A stretch of 64,000 nucleotides of DNA from UBA5239 sp040394635 (lineage in GTDB: Bacteria > Verrucomicrobiota > Lentisphaeria > Victivallales > Victivallaceae): positions 14,896 to 78,895 of the forward strand of contig JBEBRW010000020.1 of the NCBI GenBank assembly GCA_040394635.1, written 5' to 3'. A program made the position numbers and the translations under genes. Positions 25,436 through 34,356 of this stretch are shown one piece after another; within the stretch, counting starts at the first letter, position 1, and the number at the start of each line of letters is the position of its first letter. Under the pieces are notes generated by a model. The model was not told the DNA's origin and searched no databases. It saw nothing but the letters and a program-made list of their open reading frames with translations.

Positions 25436-28036
25436 TCAACGAACCGGAATGATAATCAACCGGTCGATATACAAGGAATTCAGATCGGGATTGCGCATCG
25501 GCGCCAGGTAAATATAAGTATCCGGCGACAATTCGAAGGTTCCAGCTTCCAGGTCCTTGTAAGTATCGCCGATCACATCCTTCGGGTAAAAGCTTTTCGA
25601 TTCCTGTTTTTTGGTCCTGAGGTTGTAATAGCCAATTTCGAAGGCACGGTTTTCATTCATTTTGCCATCGGCGCGGGCAGTGACGAAAATCCGGTACCGG
25701 CCCGGCCATAACGGCACGCTGTCGATATTGTGCTGGTATTGAAGATCCCAACTGTAAACGGTACAAGGCAGTTGGACCGCACGTCCGTTTCCCGCCGCGG
25801 AGTCATTGATGATTTTTCCGGAAGTGTTAAAAAAGTTCTCTTCGACGACAGCATACCGGCTGTTACGCAGTTCGGCCGCGATTGACGACGCCGGCGCCGC
25901 AGCCTCCTTTTTGCCGTTCAGTGCGTTTTCCACCTTTTCGGTCAAGACCCCTCTGTACTCCGATATGGGGCGGTCCTCGCTGTACATCATCATCTCACTG
26001 CGGTCAATAACCGCCAGGGTTTCCTGCAGCAGGGCCCGCAGGTCGATTTCCGGCGGCAGCCGGAGATAAGGGGAGCGCTCGAGCATGACGCATTTAACCG
26101 GGGATGCGGCCAGCCGGACCCGTTCCGCGATTTCCGGGTTGCCCGCCGCAGTGGCCTCCTCGGCCTGCCTCATCAGTTTGTAGCCATCCAGAATCGCCTC
26201 GCGGCTCAGCCAGGAATTGTTTTTCGAAAAACACCCCAGCCAATAGCCGTTTTTGCGAACCTCTTTCTCCATCAGCATGATGTATTGTTTGATATAGGGA
26301 GCTCCTTCACGGTAATATTTGCCGAGGAACCGGTCGAGCACTTTATCCGGATCGAGGCTGGGGTTCCAGACCAGCTGTGCGATCAGGTAGGTATGCGGTA
26401 CCGCCAGATCGGCCGCGAATCCGTTGTTCCAGGAACCCTGCTGCAGGACGCTGGTGACGCGATTGGCGGCAAAGGCCCGCAAATCCGCCGCCAGAAACGA
26501 GAAGTTCGGAAACGGCACCATCTGGTTCGGAAAATTGGCGACGTAGTTCCAGACGCTCAATTCCTCGGCAATCTTACCCCAGCCAAGCAGCTGATTGCGG
26601 AAATCGGCATTGCCGTCCGAATTCAGCGGAGCCGCGAAGTTGCACCCGATGGAGCACAACCGCACAATCACATTGCTCCGCGGCTTGATGCCGGGCGCCG
26701 GAAGGCCAACGGTATATTGATAAGCAAAGGTCTCGATTTTATACCCGGGAAACTCTTTTTCCACCGCTTCCGCCGCCTGGTTCACGAACTTGATCAAAGT
26801 GCCGGACGGCCCCCCGTTCATCTTGTCGGCGGCCCGGCAGTTTTCGCATTGACAGGGAAACATATTGTCGTTCTGCGAAACCGCGGCGATATTCCGTTCC
26901 GGGTACTTGCGGATTTCGGCCAATAAATTCTTGATAAGCTCCTGTGCCAGTTCCGGATTGGTCAGGCATAGCTGCCCTTTGAGCTGTCCGCCGACCCGCA
27001 CGCCTTCGCGCAGGCTGAAAAATTCGGGATGCGTGGCCAGGTATTTTTCCGCCGGAATCAAACGGTCAAACGAATGATGTCCCACCGCAAGTTGCGGCAG
27101 CGCCCCCCAATCCTCCATCCCTTCCAAATCGCCTGAGTTGTTCCGCAGCCGCAGCGAAAAGCGCGGATTCCGCCAGGTATCGTAAAAAAATGTATTGCGC
27201 TCCGTAAATACCGGCGCATAGCGGATATTCACCTGCGGCATGGTAAATTCAGCCGCCCGCGGAATATCCGTTTCGTAATAACTGTAAAATTCGACCCCCA
27301 TATGCTCCTGCAGCAGCGTATAGACGGCCCACAGCGTGCCTCCGCCCCGGCAGCCGCTCACCACCATCCGGTTTCCAACGGTCCGGACAATGATCTCATC
27401 GCGCTTCAGGCGGTCAAAATCGACATCGGGCAGCAAGCCGCGGATTTCCGGCGAATCCCCCAGCAGAAATGCCGGAGCGTCCGCCGGCGCTTCCGCTACG
27501 ATCTCCGGCGTGCACCCGTAAATTCCGCTGAAGAAATACTGCAACTCCGTGGCCGCGTGCCGTTCCGGCCCGGCAGCGTCGGGCGGCAACACGATCACCG
27601 CCTCGGCTTTGCATTCGGCCAACGTAGGATAACGGAGCTCCTGTTTGGCCATGATCCGCAGGACCGGCGGCAGCAGCGTTTCCGCCAGGGCCGGATAATC
27701 CTTCGGCGCCGGCAGGAAATCCACCTGGTCCGCAACGGCTAATTTTTTCAACTCGCCATTCGCCGCTTCATTGCCGGAATAGCTGTAGATCAGAATCCGG
27801 CTTTGCGGCGATTTCGCGCGAAGTTCTTTCAGCTTTTCCGCGTCAAGCCCGGCGCCGTTCACTACAATCAGGTGCGGCTTATTGCTGAAGTCATCCCTGA
27901 CCGCGCCAAGCGGGGCCCAGAAACGCTCCCAGATTTCTCCGGGCCAGTTCTCCTCCGGCAAGACAAGCTTGCCGCTTGCCACGGCAAATACGGTTGAACT
28001 TACGCAAAGCCAGCAAAGCAGAATCATTCTCGTCAT
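25436..28036 (-). CDS. Secreted DUF4838/GH20-like glycosidase, cassette 2
   Basis: 866 residues with a signal peptide (MILLCWLCVSSTVFAVASG). Residues about 130-270 form the GH20b-like alpha/beta domain (ERHAATELQYFFSGIYGC, GTLWAVYTLLQEHMGVEFY), then the DUF4838 domain with the diagnostic QNDNMFPCQCENCRAAD near 387-403 and SNVIVRLCSIGCNF. A C-terminal beta-rich domain (from about 700) may bind carbohydrate. Predicted to act on host or plant glycans outside the cytoplasm; the sugar is not known. GAGGA lies six bases before the ATG, 12 bases after the prepilin-like gene. Confidence 0.82.
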   Translation of the reverse strand: MTRMILLCWLCVSSTVFAVASGKLVLPEENWPGEIWERFWAPLGAVRDDFSNKPHLIVVNGAGLDAEKLKELRAKSPQSRILIYSYSGNEAANGELKKLAVADQVDFLPAPKDYPALAETLLPPVLRIMAKQELRYPTLAECKAEAVIVLPPDAAGPERHAATELQYFFSGIYGCTPEIVAEAPADAPAFLLGDSPEIRGLLPDVDFDRLKRDEIIVRTVGNRMVVSGCRGGGTLWAVYTLLQEHMGVEFYSYYETDIPRAAEFTMPQVNIRYAPVFTERNTFFYDTWRNPRFSLRLRNNSGDLEGMEDWGALPQLAVGHHSFDRLIPAEKYLATHPEFFSLREGVRVGGQLKGQLCLTNPELAQELIKNLLAEIRKYPERNIAAVSQNDNMFPCQCENCRAADKMNGGPSGTLIKFVNQAAEAVEKEFPGYKIETFAYQYTVGLPAPGIKPRSNVIVRLCSIGCNFAAPLNSDGNADFRNQLLGWGKIAEELSVWNYVANFPNQMVPFPNFSFLAADLRAFAANRVTSVLQQGSWNNGFAADLAVPHTYLIAQLVWNPSLDPDKVLDRFLGKYYREGAPYIKQYIMLMEKEVRKNGYWLGCFSKNNSWLSREAILDGYKLMRQAEEATAAGNPEIAERVRLAASPVKCVMLERSPYLRLPPEIDLRALLQETLAVIDRSEMMMYSEDRPISEYRGVLTEKVENALNGKKEAAAPASSIAAELRNSRYAVVEENFFNTSGKIINDSAAGNGRAVQLPCTVYSWDLQYQHNIDSVPLWPGRYRIFVTARADGKMNENRAFEIGYYNLRTKKQESKSFYPKDVIGDTYKDLEAGTFELSPDTYIYLAPMRNPDLNSLYIDRLIIIPVR

Positions 28037-28048
28037 GGTTATTCCTCA

Positions 28049-28786
28049 TTACCAGGTTATAGGCACGGATTGCCAGATCATTTTTTCATTATAGTACCAG
28101 AGTCTGTTCCAACCATCGGCAAGGCGCATGCGCAAATCCGAGCGGACGACATCGATCGCATATTCCCCGGGCAAAACACCGTCGACATGCCCGTCGGCAA
28201 AACTCATGACAATTCTGGAGCTATGCGCCGCCCAGAAAGTCGCATAACCGCCGCCCCACCACATATCACTGTTGCCGCGCGGGCCGTTGCCGCCGCCGTT
28301 CTCCAACCCGTCCACCGTCATCCAGTACAGGGTCGGTTTGACCAGCTTATTGAGCTGCAATACGCGCCAGGCCCCGATCTGCAGGATGCCCGGGTCCATA
28401 TGGTTGGCCGCATAAGCGTCATAGAAGCGGTTGCCGGTCTGATTGGGCAGGACGGGACAGGCCTTCAGCTGACTGGTCGAGTTGACGTTCAAATAACCCA
28501 GCATCAGATCCGTGTCGCCGGTCGCCGTCGTGGTGCCGTCCCATTGAGTGGTGCCATAAATATCGACCCAGAGCCAGTCGTTTCGGCGGGTCTTGATGAA
28601 GCCGTTGAAATCATCGGCGTACAACAGAAAAGCGGTCATGATCTGTTTCTGGTTGGAGCGGCACTTGGCTCCGTGAGCCGCCGCCCGTGCTTTTGTCAGC
28701 GCCGGCAGCAGCATCGCCGCCAGAATCGCAATGATCGCTATAACGACCAACAACTCTATCAGTGTAAATTTTTTATTTCTTTTCAT
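28049..28786 (-). CDS. Prepilin-type (pseudopilin-like) protein, cassette 2
   Basis: 245 residues opening MKRNKKFTLIELLVVIAIIA with Glu5, then LPALTKARAAAHGAKCRSNQ. The C-terminal HSSRIVMSFADGHVDGV is the conserved His...DGHV element of the family. Lys, not Gly, precedes the mature Phe. AAGGAGGA before the ATG is strong. It lies between a LacI regulator (23 bases upstream) and the secreted DUF4838 enzyme (12 bases downstream), all on one strand. Confidence 0.87.
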   Translation of the reverse strand: MKRNKKFTLIELLVVIAIIAILAAMLLPALTKARAAAHGAKCRSNQKQIMTAFLLYADDFNGFIKTRRNDWLWVDIYGTTQWDGTTTATGDTDLMLGYLNVNSTSQLKACPVLPNQTGNRFYDAYAANHMDPGILQIGAWRVLQLNKLVKPTLYWMTVDGLENGGGNGPRGNSDMWWGGGYATFWAAHSSRIVMSFADGHVDGVLPGEYAIDVVRSDLRMRLADGWNRLWYYNEKMIWQSVPITW

Positions 28787-28809
28787 TGCTCGATCCTCCT
28801 TTGCATTGA

Positions 28810-29871
28810 TTATTTTTTTGCCGATAATTTCGGATATTTTCGAACCGGTCCTATGGAATTGCGCAAAACCACTTCACAGGACATCGTAACCCGGCTGCAG
28901 GTCGAAGGCTCATTCTTTTTCTTCAACTGCCGCTGCAACAACTCGCATCCCATCATGGCGGCTTCGTGGTATTTGATATCAATGGTCGACAGCGGCACCC
29001 GGCAGTAATCCGAATACGTCATATTGTTCGACCCCAACACCGAAATATCGTCCGGCACACTCAGCCCGGCCTCATAAATACCCTGTATGAAGCCGATCCC
29101 GAAGAGATCGTTCGGACACTCAACCGCCGTAATCCGGGAGCCGCGCTGAAGAATCTCCTGCGCGCACCGGTGCCCGTCCTGCATGTCGTTGCCGTCCGGC
29201 GAAAACTGAAACACATATGCCGGGTCCCAGTCCGTTATACCGGCAGCTTCCAGAGTCTGTTTGATGATGATATGGCTGTCGACTTCCGAATGCGTCATGG
29301 GCCCGTGAATGATATGGGCAATATGGCGGTGCCCCTGCTCGATCATCAACCGCGTGGCGGAGCGGACCGCATTGGAACCGTCAATCGCCACCGCCATCAC
29401 CCCCGAATCTGCGGGCAGGTCATGAGGCGGGCCGATCACTACCATCGGATGCCCGGAATCGACGAATTTCCGCACCTGATCCTTGATCGCTTCATAGGAA
29501 TACATCTCCACCAGGGCGCCGTCGAAAATCCCCTGCGTCAGCAGCTTGAATACCCGCCGCTGGTCGTCGATATCCGGCGTCAGGTTCTGCCAGACCACGT
29601 GATAACCGTTGGCCAGACATTGCTGCTGAATCGTCCTCACCAGTTCGCTCGACGGCGACGAATCCAGCGGCATGACCGCGGCAATGATTTTCGTATCGGC
29701 GCTTTTCAGCCCCCGTGCGAAAAAGTTGGGTTGATACCCCATCTCCTCCGCCAGTTTCCGAACCTTCTGCCTCGTGGCCGCACTGACCCGAGACGACCCC
29801 CGCAGCGCCATACTGACCGCGGAGTGGCTCAAATTCGCCTTTTGTGCAATATCATAGATCGTAACAGCCAT
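28810..29871 (-). CDS. LacI-family regulator, cassette 2
   Basis: 353 residues from ATG at 29871 (TTG at 29877 is in frame but less likely). The N-terminal helix-turn-helix is AVTIYDIAQKANLSHSAVSM, then RKLAEEMGYQPNFFARGL and the sugar-binding periplasmic-binding-protein fold (IIAAVMPLDSSPSSELV, DGALVEMYSYEAI, DDISVLGSNNMTYSDYC). It is first gene of the cassette. Its promoter has a full consensus and two copies of a near-palindromic 16-bp site, consistent with autoregulation. Confidence 0.93.
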   Translation of the reverse strand: MAVTIYDIAQKANLSHSAVSMALRGSSRVSAATRQKVRKLAEEMGYQPNFFARGLKSADTKIIAAVMPLDSSPSSELVRTIQQQCLANGYHVVWQNLTPDIDDQRRVFKLLTQGIFDGALVEMYSYEAIKDQVRKFVDSGHPMVVIGPPHDLPADSGVMAVAIDGSNAVRSATRLMIEQGHRHIAHIIHGPMTHSEVDSHIIIKQTLEAAGITDWDPAYVFQFSPDGNDMQDGHRCAQEILQRGSRITAVECPNDLFGIGFIQGIYEAGLSVPDDISVLGSNNMTYSDYCRVPLSTIDIKYHEAAMMGCELLQRQLKKKNEPSTCSRVTMSCEVVLRNSIGPVRKYPKLSAKK

Positions 29872-29886
29872 ATTCAACTCACATGG

Positions 29887-29985
29887 TTTATCGAGAAAGC
29901 AACTATCTATATTATAATCACAGGCAACTATTTTGTCAACACCTGATTCAAGAAATTTTCAACTTTTGATTTATCGAGAAAGCAA
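29887..29985 (-). promoter_or_regulatory. LacI cassette-2 promoter with twin operators
   Basis: On the minus strand, TTGACA (29934-29939) and TATAAT (29911-29916) are 17 bases apart, a perfect sigma70 promoter with an expected start near 29904. The 16-mer TTTATCGAGAAAGCAA occurs at 29887-29902, just downstream of the start, and again at 29970-29985, 83 bases away, close to eight helical turns. Its core TTTATCGAGAAA is palindromic at 10 of 12 positions around CG, as LacI-family operators are. DNA looping repression is inferred. Confidence 0.75.
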
Positions 29986-30004
29986 TTGCGGCTAAACTTG
30001 AAAA

Positions 30005-30469
30005 AATTGAGAATTGAGAATTGAGAATTGAGAATTAAAAAAAAGAAATATGCCGCCGGGCGCTTGCCCGGGCGCGATGCAACGGCGAAACGTTGCCCGC
30101 CTCCAGGGCGAAACAAACTGTAAGTCGTGCAACGGCGCTATTCTAATACATTCCACTCGCCTGAAAGCGATATTGAGTTGAAAAGATACAGCGGCAGCTA
30201 TCTTTTCGAGTCAATGTTGAGCGAAAAGGCGATGACGACTCCACCTTTCCGCTCAATGCTCGCAGAAACAAAGAGCTGCCGCTATCTTTGTTGCTGCAAG
30301 CCTCGCTCTCAGGTGAGCAGTGAATTTTAGAGTAAGCGCCTGCGGCTTACGATTTGTTCCGCCTTGGAGGCGGCCAGCGCTGTCCGCGCGCTGGACTGCG
30401 TCCGGGCAAGCGCCCGGCGGCGTATTTCTTTTTTTTTAATTCTCAATTCTCAATTCTCAATTCTCAATT
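30005..30469. repeat. Long imperfect palindrome with heptamer ends (element A)
   Basis: The 734-base gap between the two LacI genes holds no credible gene but a 465-bp palindromic element. Its ends are perfect inverted copies of four AATTGAG heptamers plus AATT (30005-30036 and 30438-30469). Similarity continues inward through an A/T run, a GCCGCCGGGCGCTTGCCCGG stretch and on to about 30124 and 30346. Inside, GCGGCAGCT (30191-30199) pairs with AGCTGCCGC (30274-30282) and TTGAGCG (30217-30223) with CGCTCAA (30250-30256). It has the look of a MITE or a large structured RNA. Open frames inside it are byproducts of the repeat. Confidence 0.75.
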
Positions 30470-30513
30470 CTTTCAACTTTTCAAGATTTTTTGAAAATTT
30501 TTCACCGGGGCTA

Positions 30514-30565
30514 TTGCTTTTGAGAAACGCTGGCTGTATAATATATCATAAGTTTCCTGAAACTT
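30514..30565 (+). promoter_or_regulatory. LacI cassette-3 promoter and operator
   Basis: TTGCTT (30514-30519) and TATAAT (30537-30542) are 17 bases apart. Directly downstream, at the expected start site, AAGTTTC-CT-GAAACTT (30550-30565) is an inverted repeat with perfect 7-bp arms, a likely operator for the LacI regulator encoded at 30606. Confidence 0.6.
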
Positions 30566-30605
30566 AATGAAACAAAGAAAAACAACACGGATATAAGCTT
30601 AGAAA

Positions 30606-31607
30606 ATGTCGAACATGCGCGAAATAGCCAAGCATGCGGGCGTGTCTCTGACCACCGTTTCGCGGGTTTTCAACAACCATCCGCTGGTCAATGAAAAAAC
30701 CCGCAAAGTGGTCCTCGAAGCCTGCGAAAAGCTTCAGTATGCCATCGACCCAAAGCTGCAGGACGCCATCCTCTCCGCCAAAAGCGGCTTCACCAAGCGT
30801 ATCGCCATCGTCCTGATCAATATCGACCTCGAAAGCAACGCCTATATCAAATGGATCAACTGCGCGGTCAAAGAATGCAACAAGCGGCATTATCAATGCT
30901 CCATCATCAGTATTCCCGGCGAAACCGCCAGCGCCTATGAGCTGCCCTCCACGTTGCGCGACGAGCGCTGCGACGGCATGATCATCAGCGGCGGACTGAA
31001 CGAAACCGTGATGAAAGTATTATCCGGCCTGGACATCCCCGGCATCGTCGTCGGCAATTATCCGGACTCCTATATCACCCGCAACTTCAGCAATGTCAAC
31101 CTGAATTTTTCCGCCACAATCGAAAACCTCCTGCAGAAATTGCTCGATCGCGGCGCCCGCAATATCGCTTACGTCGAAGAAAATCCTGACAATTTTGCCC
31201 AGCAGTGCATCCGCGACGCAACTATGGCTCATTGCGCATCCATGCATATCCGGATCAAACCGGAAAATATTTTCCTGGGCAATGGCCCGATGACCGGCAT
31301 GCTGGAAATCCTCAAACCGGTATTTCAGCGGAAAGAACTGGATTTCGACGGCATCCTGATTCCCGATGACCGCATCGCCCAGGAGGCAGACAAATTGAAT
31401 TTCATGCGCAGTGAGATGTATCAGGTGCCGCAGATTCCGATTGCCACACTGGTCCACCGTTTCCATTCCGGCTATGAACATATTTTCATCTTTCCCGATA
31501 TCGAAGCATATCAGAATCTGGCCATAAGCTCCATCGAGTTACTGCTCGACGGCATATTTCGCAAAAACAAAGGGGAAATCTGGAAACGTACAAGTATTTC
31601 GGTATAG
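30606..31607 (+). CDS. LacI-family regulator, cassette 3
   Basis: 333 residues. Helix-turn-helix NMREIAKHAGVSLTTVSRVF, hinge EACEKLQYAIDPKLQ, then a periplasmic-binding-protein-like sensor (RIAIVLINIDLESNAYIKW, DGMIISGGLNETVM, IPGIVVGNYPD, DGILIPDDRIAQEADK). The ligand is unknown. The ribosome-binding site is weak. It leads a three-gene cassette, with the prepilin-like gene 29 bases downstream and the secreted enzyme after that. Confidence 0.93.
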   Translation: MSNMREIAKHAGVSLTTVSRVFNNHPLVNEKTRKVVLEACEKLQYAIDPKLQDAILSAKSGFTKRIAIVLINIDLESNAYIKWINCAVKECNKRHYQCSIISIPGETASAYELPSTLRDERCDGMIISGGLNETVMKVLSGLDIPGIVVGNYPDSYITRNFSNVNLNFSATIENLLQKLLDRGARNIAYVEENPDNFAQQCIRDATMAHCASMHIRIKPENIFLGNGPMTGMLEILKPVFQRKELDFDGILIPDDRIAQEADKLNFMRSEMYQVPQIPIATLVHRFHSGYEHIFIFPDIEAYQNLAISSIELLLDGIFRKNKGEIWKRTSISV

Positions 31608-31636
31608 CAAACAATTAAAACAGAGGGAATCGACAA

Positions 31637-32356
31637 ATGAAAAAATTCACACTTATAGAGCTCTTGGTCGTAATAGCAATCATAGCAATTCTCGCAGCCA
31701 TGCTGCTCCCGGCTTTGAACAAGGCCCGGGTGAAAGCCCAAAGTACCTCATGCATCAACAACATGAAGCAAATGGGCCTGGTATTTGCTCTTTATGAAAG
31801 CGACAATGACGGTTATCTGCTTTACGACACCGGCAACACCGACTGGTGGCTGGACAATTATATCAAGGAAGGATATCTCACCAAGACAGGACCGAAGATC
31901 GCCTTCTGCCCGGTAACGGTTCCAGCCCAAGTCCCGGCCGGAGATACATATACTTTTGCAGAATATTACAGTACATACGGACGTTTCAGCGTGGGGGACT
32001 CTTTGCATTCCGGACGCAGTTTCAAGTTTAACAACGGATTGAGCAGTTCCGGCGGAATGCGGGGCTGGATCATGAAGCAAATCAAATATCCCAGTTTTTT
32101 CATCAATATGGGAGACAGTCAGAACACCGCCGGAACAGCGCAAAGTTCATATGTGCTGCCCCGCGCTTCCGGCTCGCCGAACTTTACCTTTGACATGCAT
32201 CGGGGATCAATCAATCTTCTCTTTGCCACCGGCAATGTCAATTCTTACCGTTCCCCATATGAAATCAGAGATTTTTTATTGAAAAATCCATGCGCGGACG
32301 GCCTGGGAATTCCACAACTTTATGTCTATATAAACCATCAGGAGCTTCAATTTTAA
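31637..32356 (+). CDS. Prepilin-type (pseudopilin-like) protein, cassette 3
   Basis: 239 residues opening MKKFTLIELLVVIAIIAI with Glu5, then LPALNKARVKAQSTSCINNM. The C-terminal MHRGSINLLFATGNVNSY is a degenerate form of the family's His...GHV element, with Asn in place of His. Lys precedes the mature Phe instead of Gly. The signal helix uses several ATA isoleucine codons. It ends one base before the secreted enzyme, whose Shine-Dalgarno lies inside this gene, so the two are translationally coupled. Confidence 0.87.
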   Translation: MKKFTLIELLVVIAIIAILAAMLLPALNKARVKAQSTSCINNMKQMGLVFALYESDNDGYLLYDTGNTDWWLDNYIKEGYLTKTGPKIAFCPVTVPAQVPAGDTYTFAEYYSTYGRFSVGDSLHSGRSFKFNNGLSSSGGMRGWIMKQIKYPSFFINMGDSQNTAGTAQSSYVLPRASGSPNFTFDMHRGSINLLFATGNVNSYRSPYEIRDFLLKNPCADGLGIPQLYVYINHQELQF

Positions 32357-32357
32357 T

Positions 32358-34352
32358 ATGAAAATAATTACTTCCATTTTTCTGTTGTCGGCATTGTTCC
32401 TCACCGCCAATGCGCAGAAGTTGACGATACCGAATCACGATTTCGAATCAAATGTACTCAACTATTTCGGGTCGCCCGCGAAAATCACCACGGACACCCC
32501 CCACTCCGGAAAACAGGCCTTAAACCATCTGTCCGGAACATTGCAGATGAAGCCGCCGTACATCCCGGTCAAGCCCGACACCTGGTACCGGGTCCGGGTA
32601 TGGAACCGAACGACCGCCATGTCCGGCGGCATTCAATTCGGCATCCGGCAATGTTATTCGACCGATCCAACGACAAAATCAATTCTCTATAATTGGTTTG
32701 ACGTGAAAACCAATGCCCTTGAGTGGCGGGAGTACGTCAGGGAGTTCAAAACCGCTCCTGAAGCACACGGCATCAGCATCTACTTCAAAAGAGGAGAAGA
32801 CGTGATTGGCGGAGATGTTTTTTATGACGATATTTCCATTGAAGAGTTTATCCCGGAACCGGTATTGCTGACTGCCGAGCCGTACAAACCGGTTGTCACC
32901 TTCACTTCAGGGAAAAATATGCTTATGATCCGCCAAAAAGGCGTTAAAAACTCCTGGCAGGAATATTCTCCTGCAGATGAAAAGTTCATCATGCATTTCC
33001 ATGAAAAGGTGAAAGGAGAAAATATCTCACTGAAAATCTCCGGACGCTACGATGGCAAGGTTTATTTTACCAAAACAATTAAAGTCCCGGATACGCTCAA
33101 ACACGAACAACTCCTCCCCATTGCCACTCTGAAAGAAGGAAGCTATCTCCTCACTGTTGACTTGAAAGACCAGGGGCTCCTGACGAAAAATATTATCCGC
33201 CTCCCGCAATTGAATTATGGAAACGAAAAACCGGAACCGATTCAGGAAGCATCCTGTGATACGGACGGTACGTTTCTTGTCAATGGAAAACCGTTCTTCC
33301 CGGTGTATTATTCGCACTATTATTATGATCCGGAAACGGCGGGCGAGTTCCGGAACCAACTGGGGGCCAATGTGATTTCCGCCTGGGCCGATGTCAGAGA
33401 CGGGATTAAAAAACCCGTCGAAGGATTATCCGATCAGGAATTAATCGGTTATTATACCAATGCCTACGCCATACTGGCGGATAAAATAGGAAATGGAGGC
33501 TTTTATGCGGTAAATGCCATGGGAATGCCGGGAATCCTAAACCGCCAGGCCGGAGAGTTTAATGTTAACGTGCTGAAAGCGGTCGTGGAGAAACTCAAGA
33601 ACCATCCATACAGTTTCATCTGGAATATCATTGACGAACCGGATATAAACAATATCTCGCCGGCAACCGCCGAAAACGCTTTCGCGGTCGTCAAGGAAAC
33701 CGATCCCGGGCGGATTTTCTGGATAAATCTTTGCGCTCCGAACAGGTTCAAGGAATACGCAAATTGCGGTGAAATAGCGTCTTTTGACTTTTACGCCCTG
33801 CCCAATGACTCGCTTAAGGCATTTATGGCACGGATGCTTCAATTGAAATCAGTGTTCAAGCAGGGAGCCCCGCTCATCAGCTATCTCCAGGCCTATAATC
33901 CGCCGGGGATACGCCTGCCGTCCTTTGATGAATTCCGATCGATGATGTACCTTAATCTGATTGCCAACTCCAAAAGTTTCATCTGTTATTCATTTGTCGA
34001 CCCGGTACCGACGCAGTGTATTATCAGTGATGCCGAATTTCAAGGGTATGTAAAAGCAACAGTCAGCGAATTCTACCGGATGCACGACTTCATGGCAGCA
34101 AAATCCAGCCCGCAGCCGGACCTCAATTTCGATGACGGCATATTTTATCTTCAAAAGAAAACCGATACGAACATCATTCTGGTTGTAGTCAATACATCCT
34201 TCGAGAGCAAGAGTCTAAACTGGAAAATTGATTCCGTGGACGCTGCATGTTCAGTGCGTTTTGAAAACAGGACTTTAACGGGCAACAACGGTATTTTCAC
34301 AGACTCCATCGCACCGAATGAGTCTCATGTTTACAGCTTCAAGATAAAATGA
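32358..34352 (+). CDS. Secreted putative glycosidase with N-terminal CBM-like domain, cassette 3
   Basis: 664 residues with a signal peptide (MKIITSIFLLSALFLTANAQ). Residues about 22-170 form a carbohydrate-binding-module-like jelly roll (NHDFESNVLNYF, HSGKQALNHLSG, DVFYDDISIEEF). The catalytic part starts near 300 with GTFLVNGKPFFPVYYSHYYY, the entry seen in GH2/GH5-like (clan A) enzymes, and has WNIIDEPD near 422-429, where Glu is the probable acid/base. The family is not certain. It ends four bases from the convergent URO-D-type gene. Confidence 0.72.
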   Translation: MKIITSIFLLSALFLTANAQKLTIPNHDFESNVLNYFGSPAKITTDTPHSGKQALNHLSGTLQMKPPYIPVKPDTWYRVRVWNRTTAMSGGIQFGIRQCYSTDPTTKSILYNWFDVKTNALEWREYVREFKTAPEAHGISIYFKRGEDVIGGDVFYDDISIEEFIPEPVLLTAEPYKPVVTFTSGKNMLMIRQKGVKNSWQEYSPADEKFIMHFHEKVKGENISLKISGRYDGKVYFTKTIKVPDTLKHEQLLPIATLKEGSYLLTVDLKDQGLLTKNIIRLPQLNYGNEKPEPIQEASCDTDGTFLVNGKPFFPVYYSHYYYDPETAGEFRNQLGANVISAWADVRDGIKKPVEGLSDQELIGYYTNAYAILADKIGNGGFYAVNAMGMPGILNRQAGEFNVNVLKAVVEKLKNHPYSFIWNIIDEPDINNISPATAENAFAVVKETDPGRIFWINLCAPNRFKEYANCGEIASFDFYALPNDSLKAFMARMLQLKSVFKQGAPLISYLQAYNPPGIRLPSFDEFRSMMYLNLIANSKSFICYSFVDPVPTQCIISDAEFQGYVKATVSEFYRMHDFMAAKSSPQPDLNFDDGIFYLQKKTDTNIILVVVNTSFESKSLNWKIDSVDAACSVRFENRTLTGNNGIFTDSIAPNESHVYSFKIK

Positions 34353-34356
34353 TGAT

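Noticed and set aside
30127..30567. Small open frames of 60-70 codons within element A
   Set aside because: They follow the palindromic repeat sequence, have no ribosome-binding site and no recognisable protein features.
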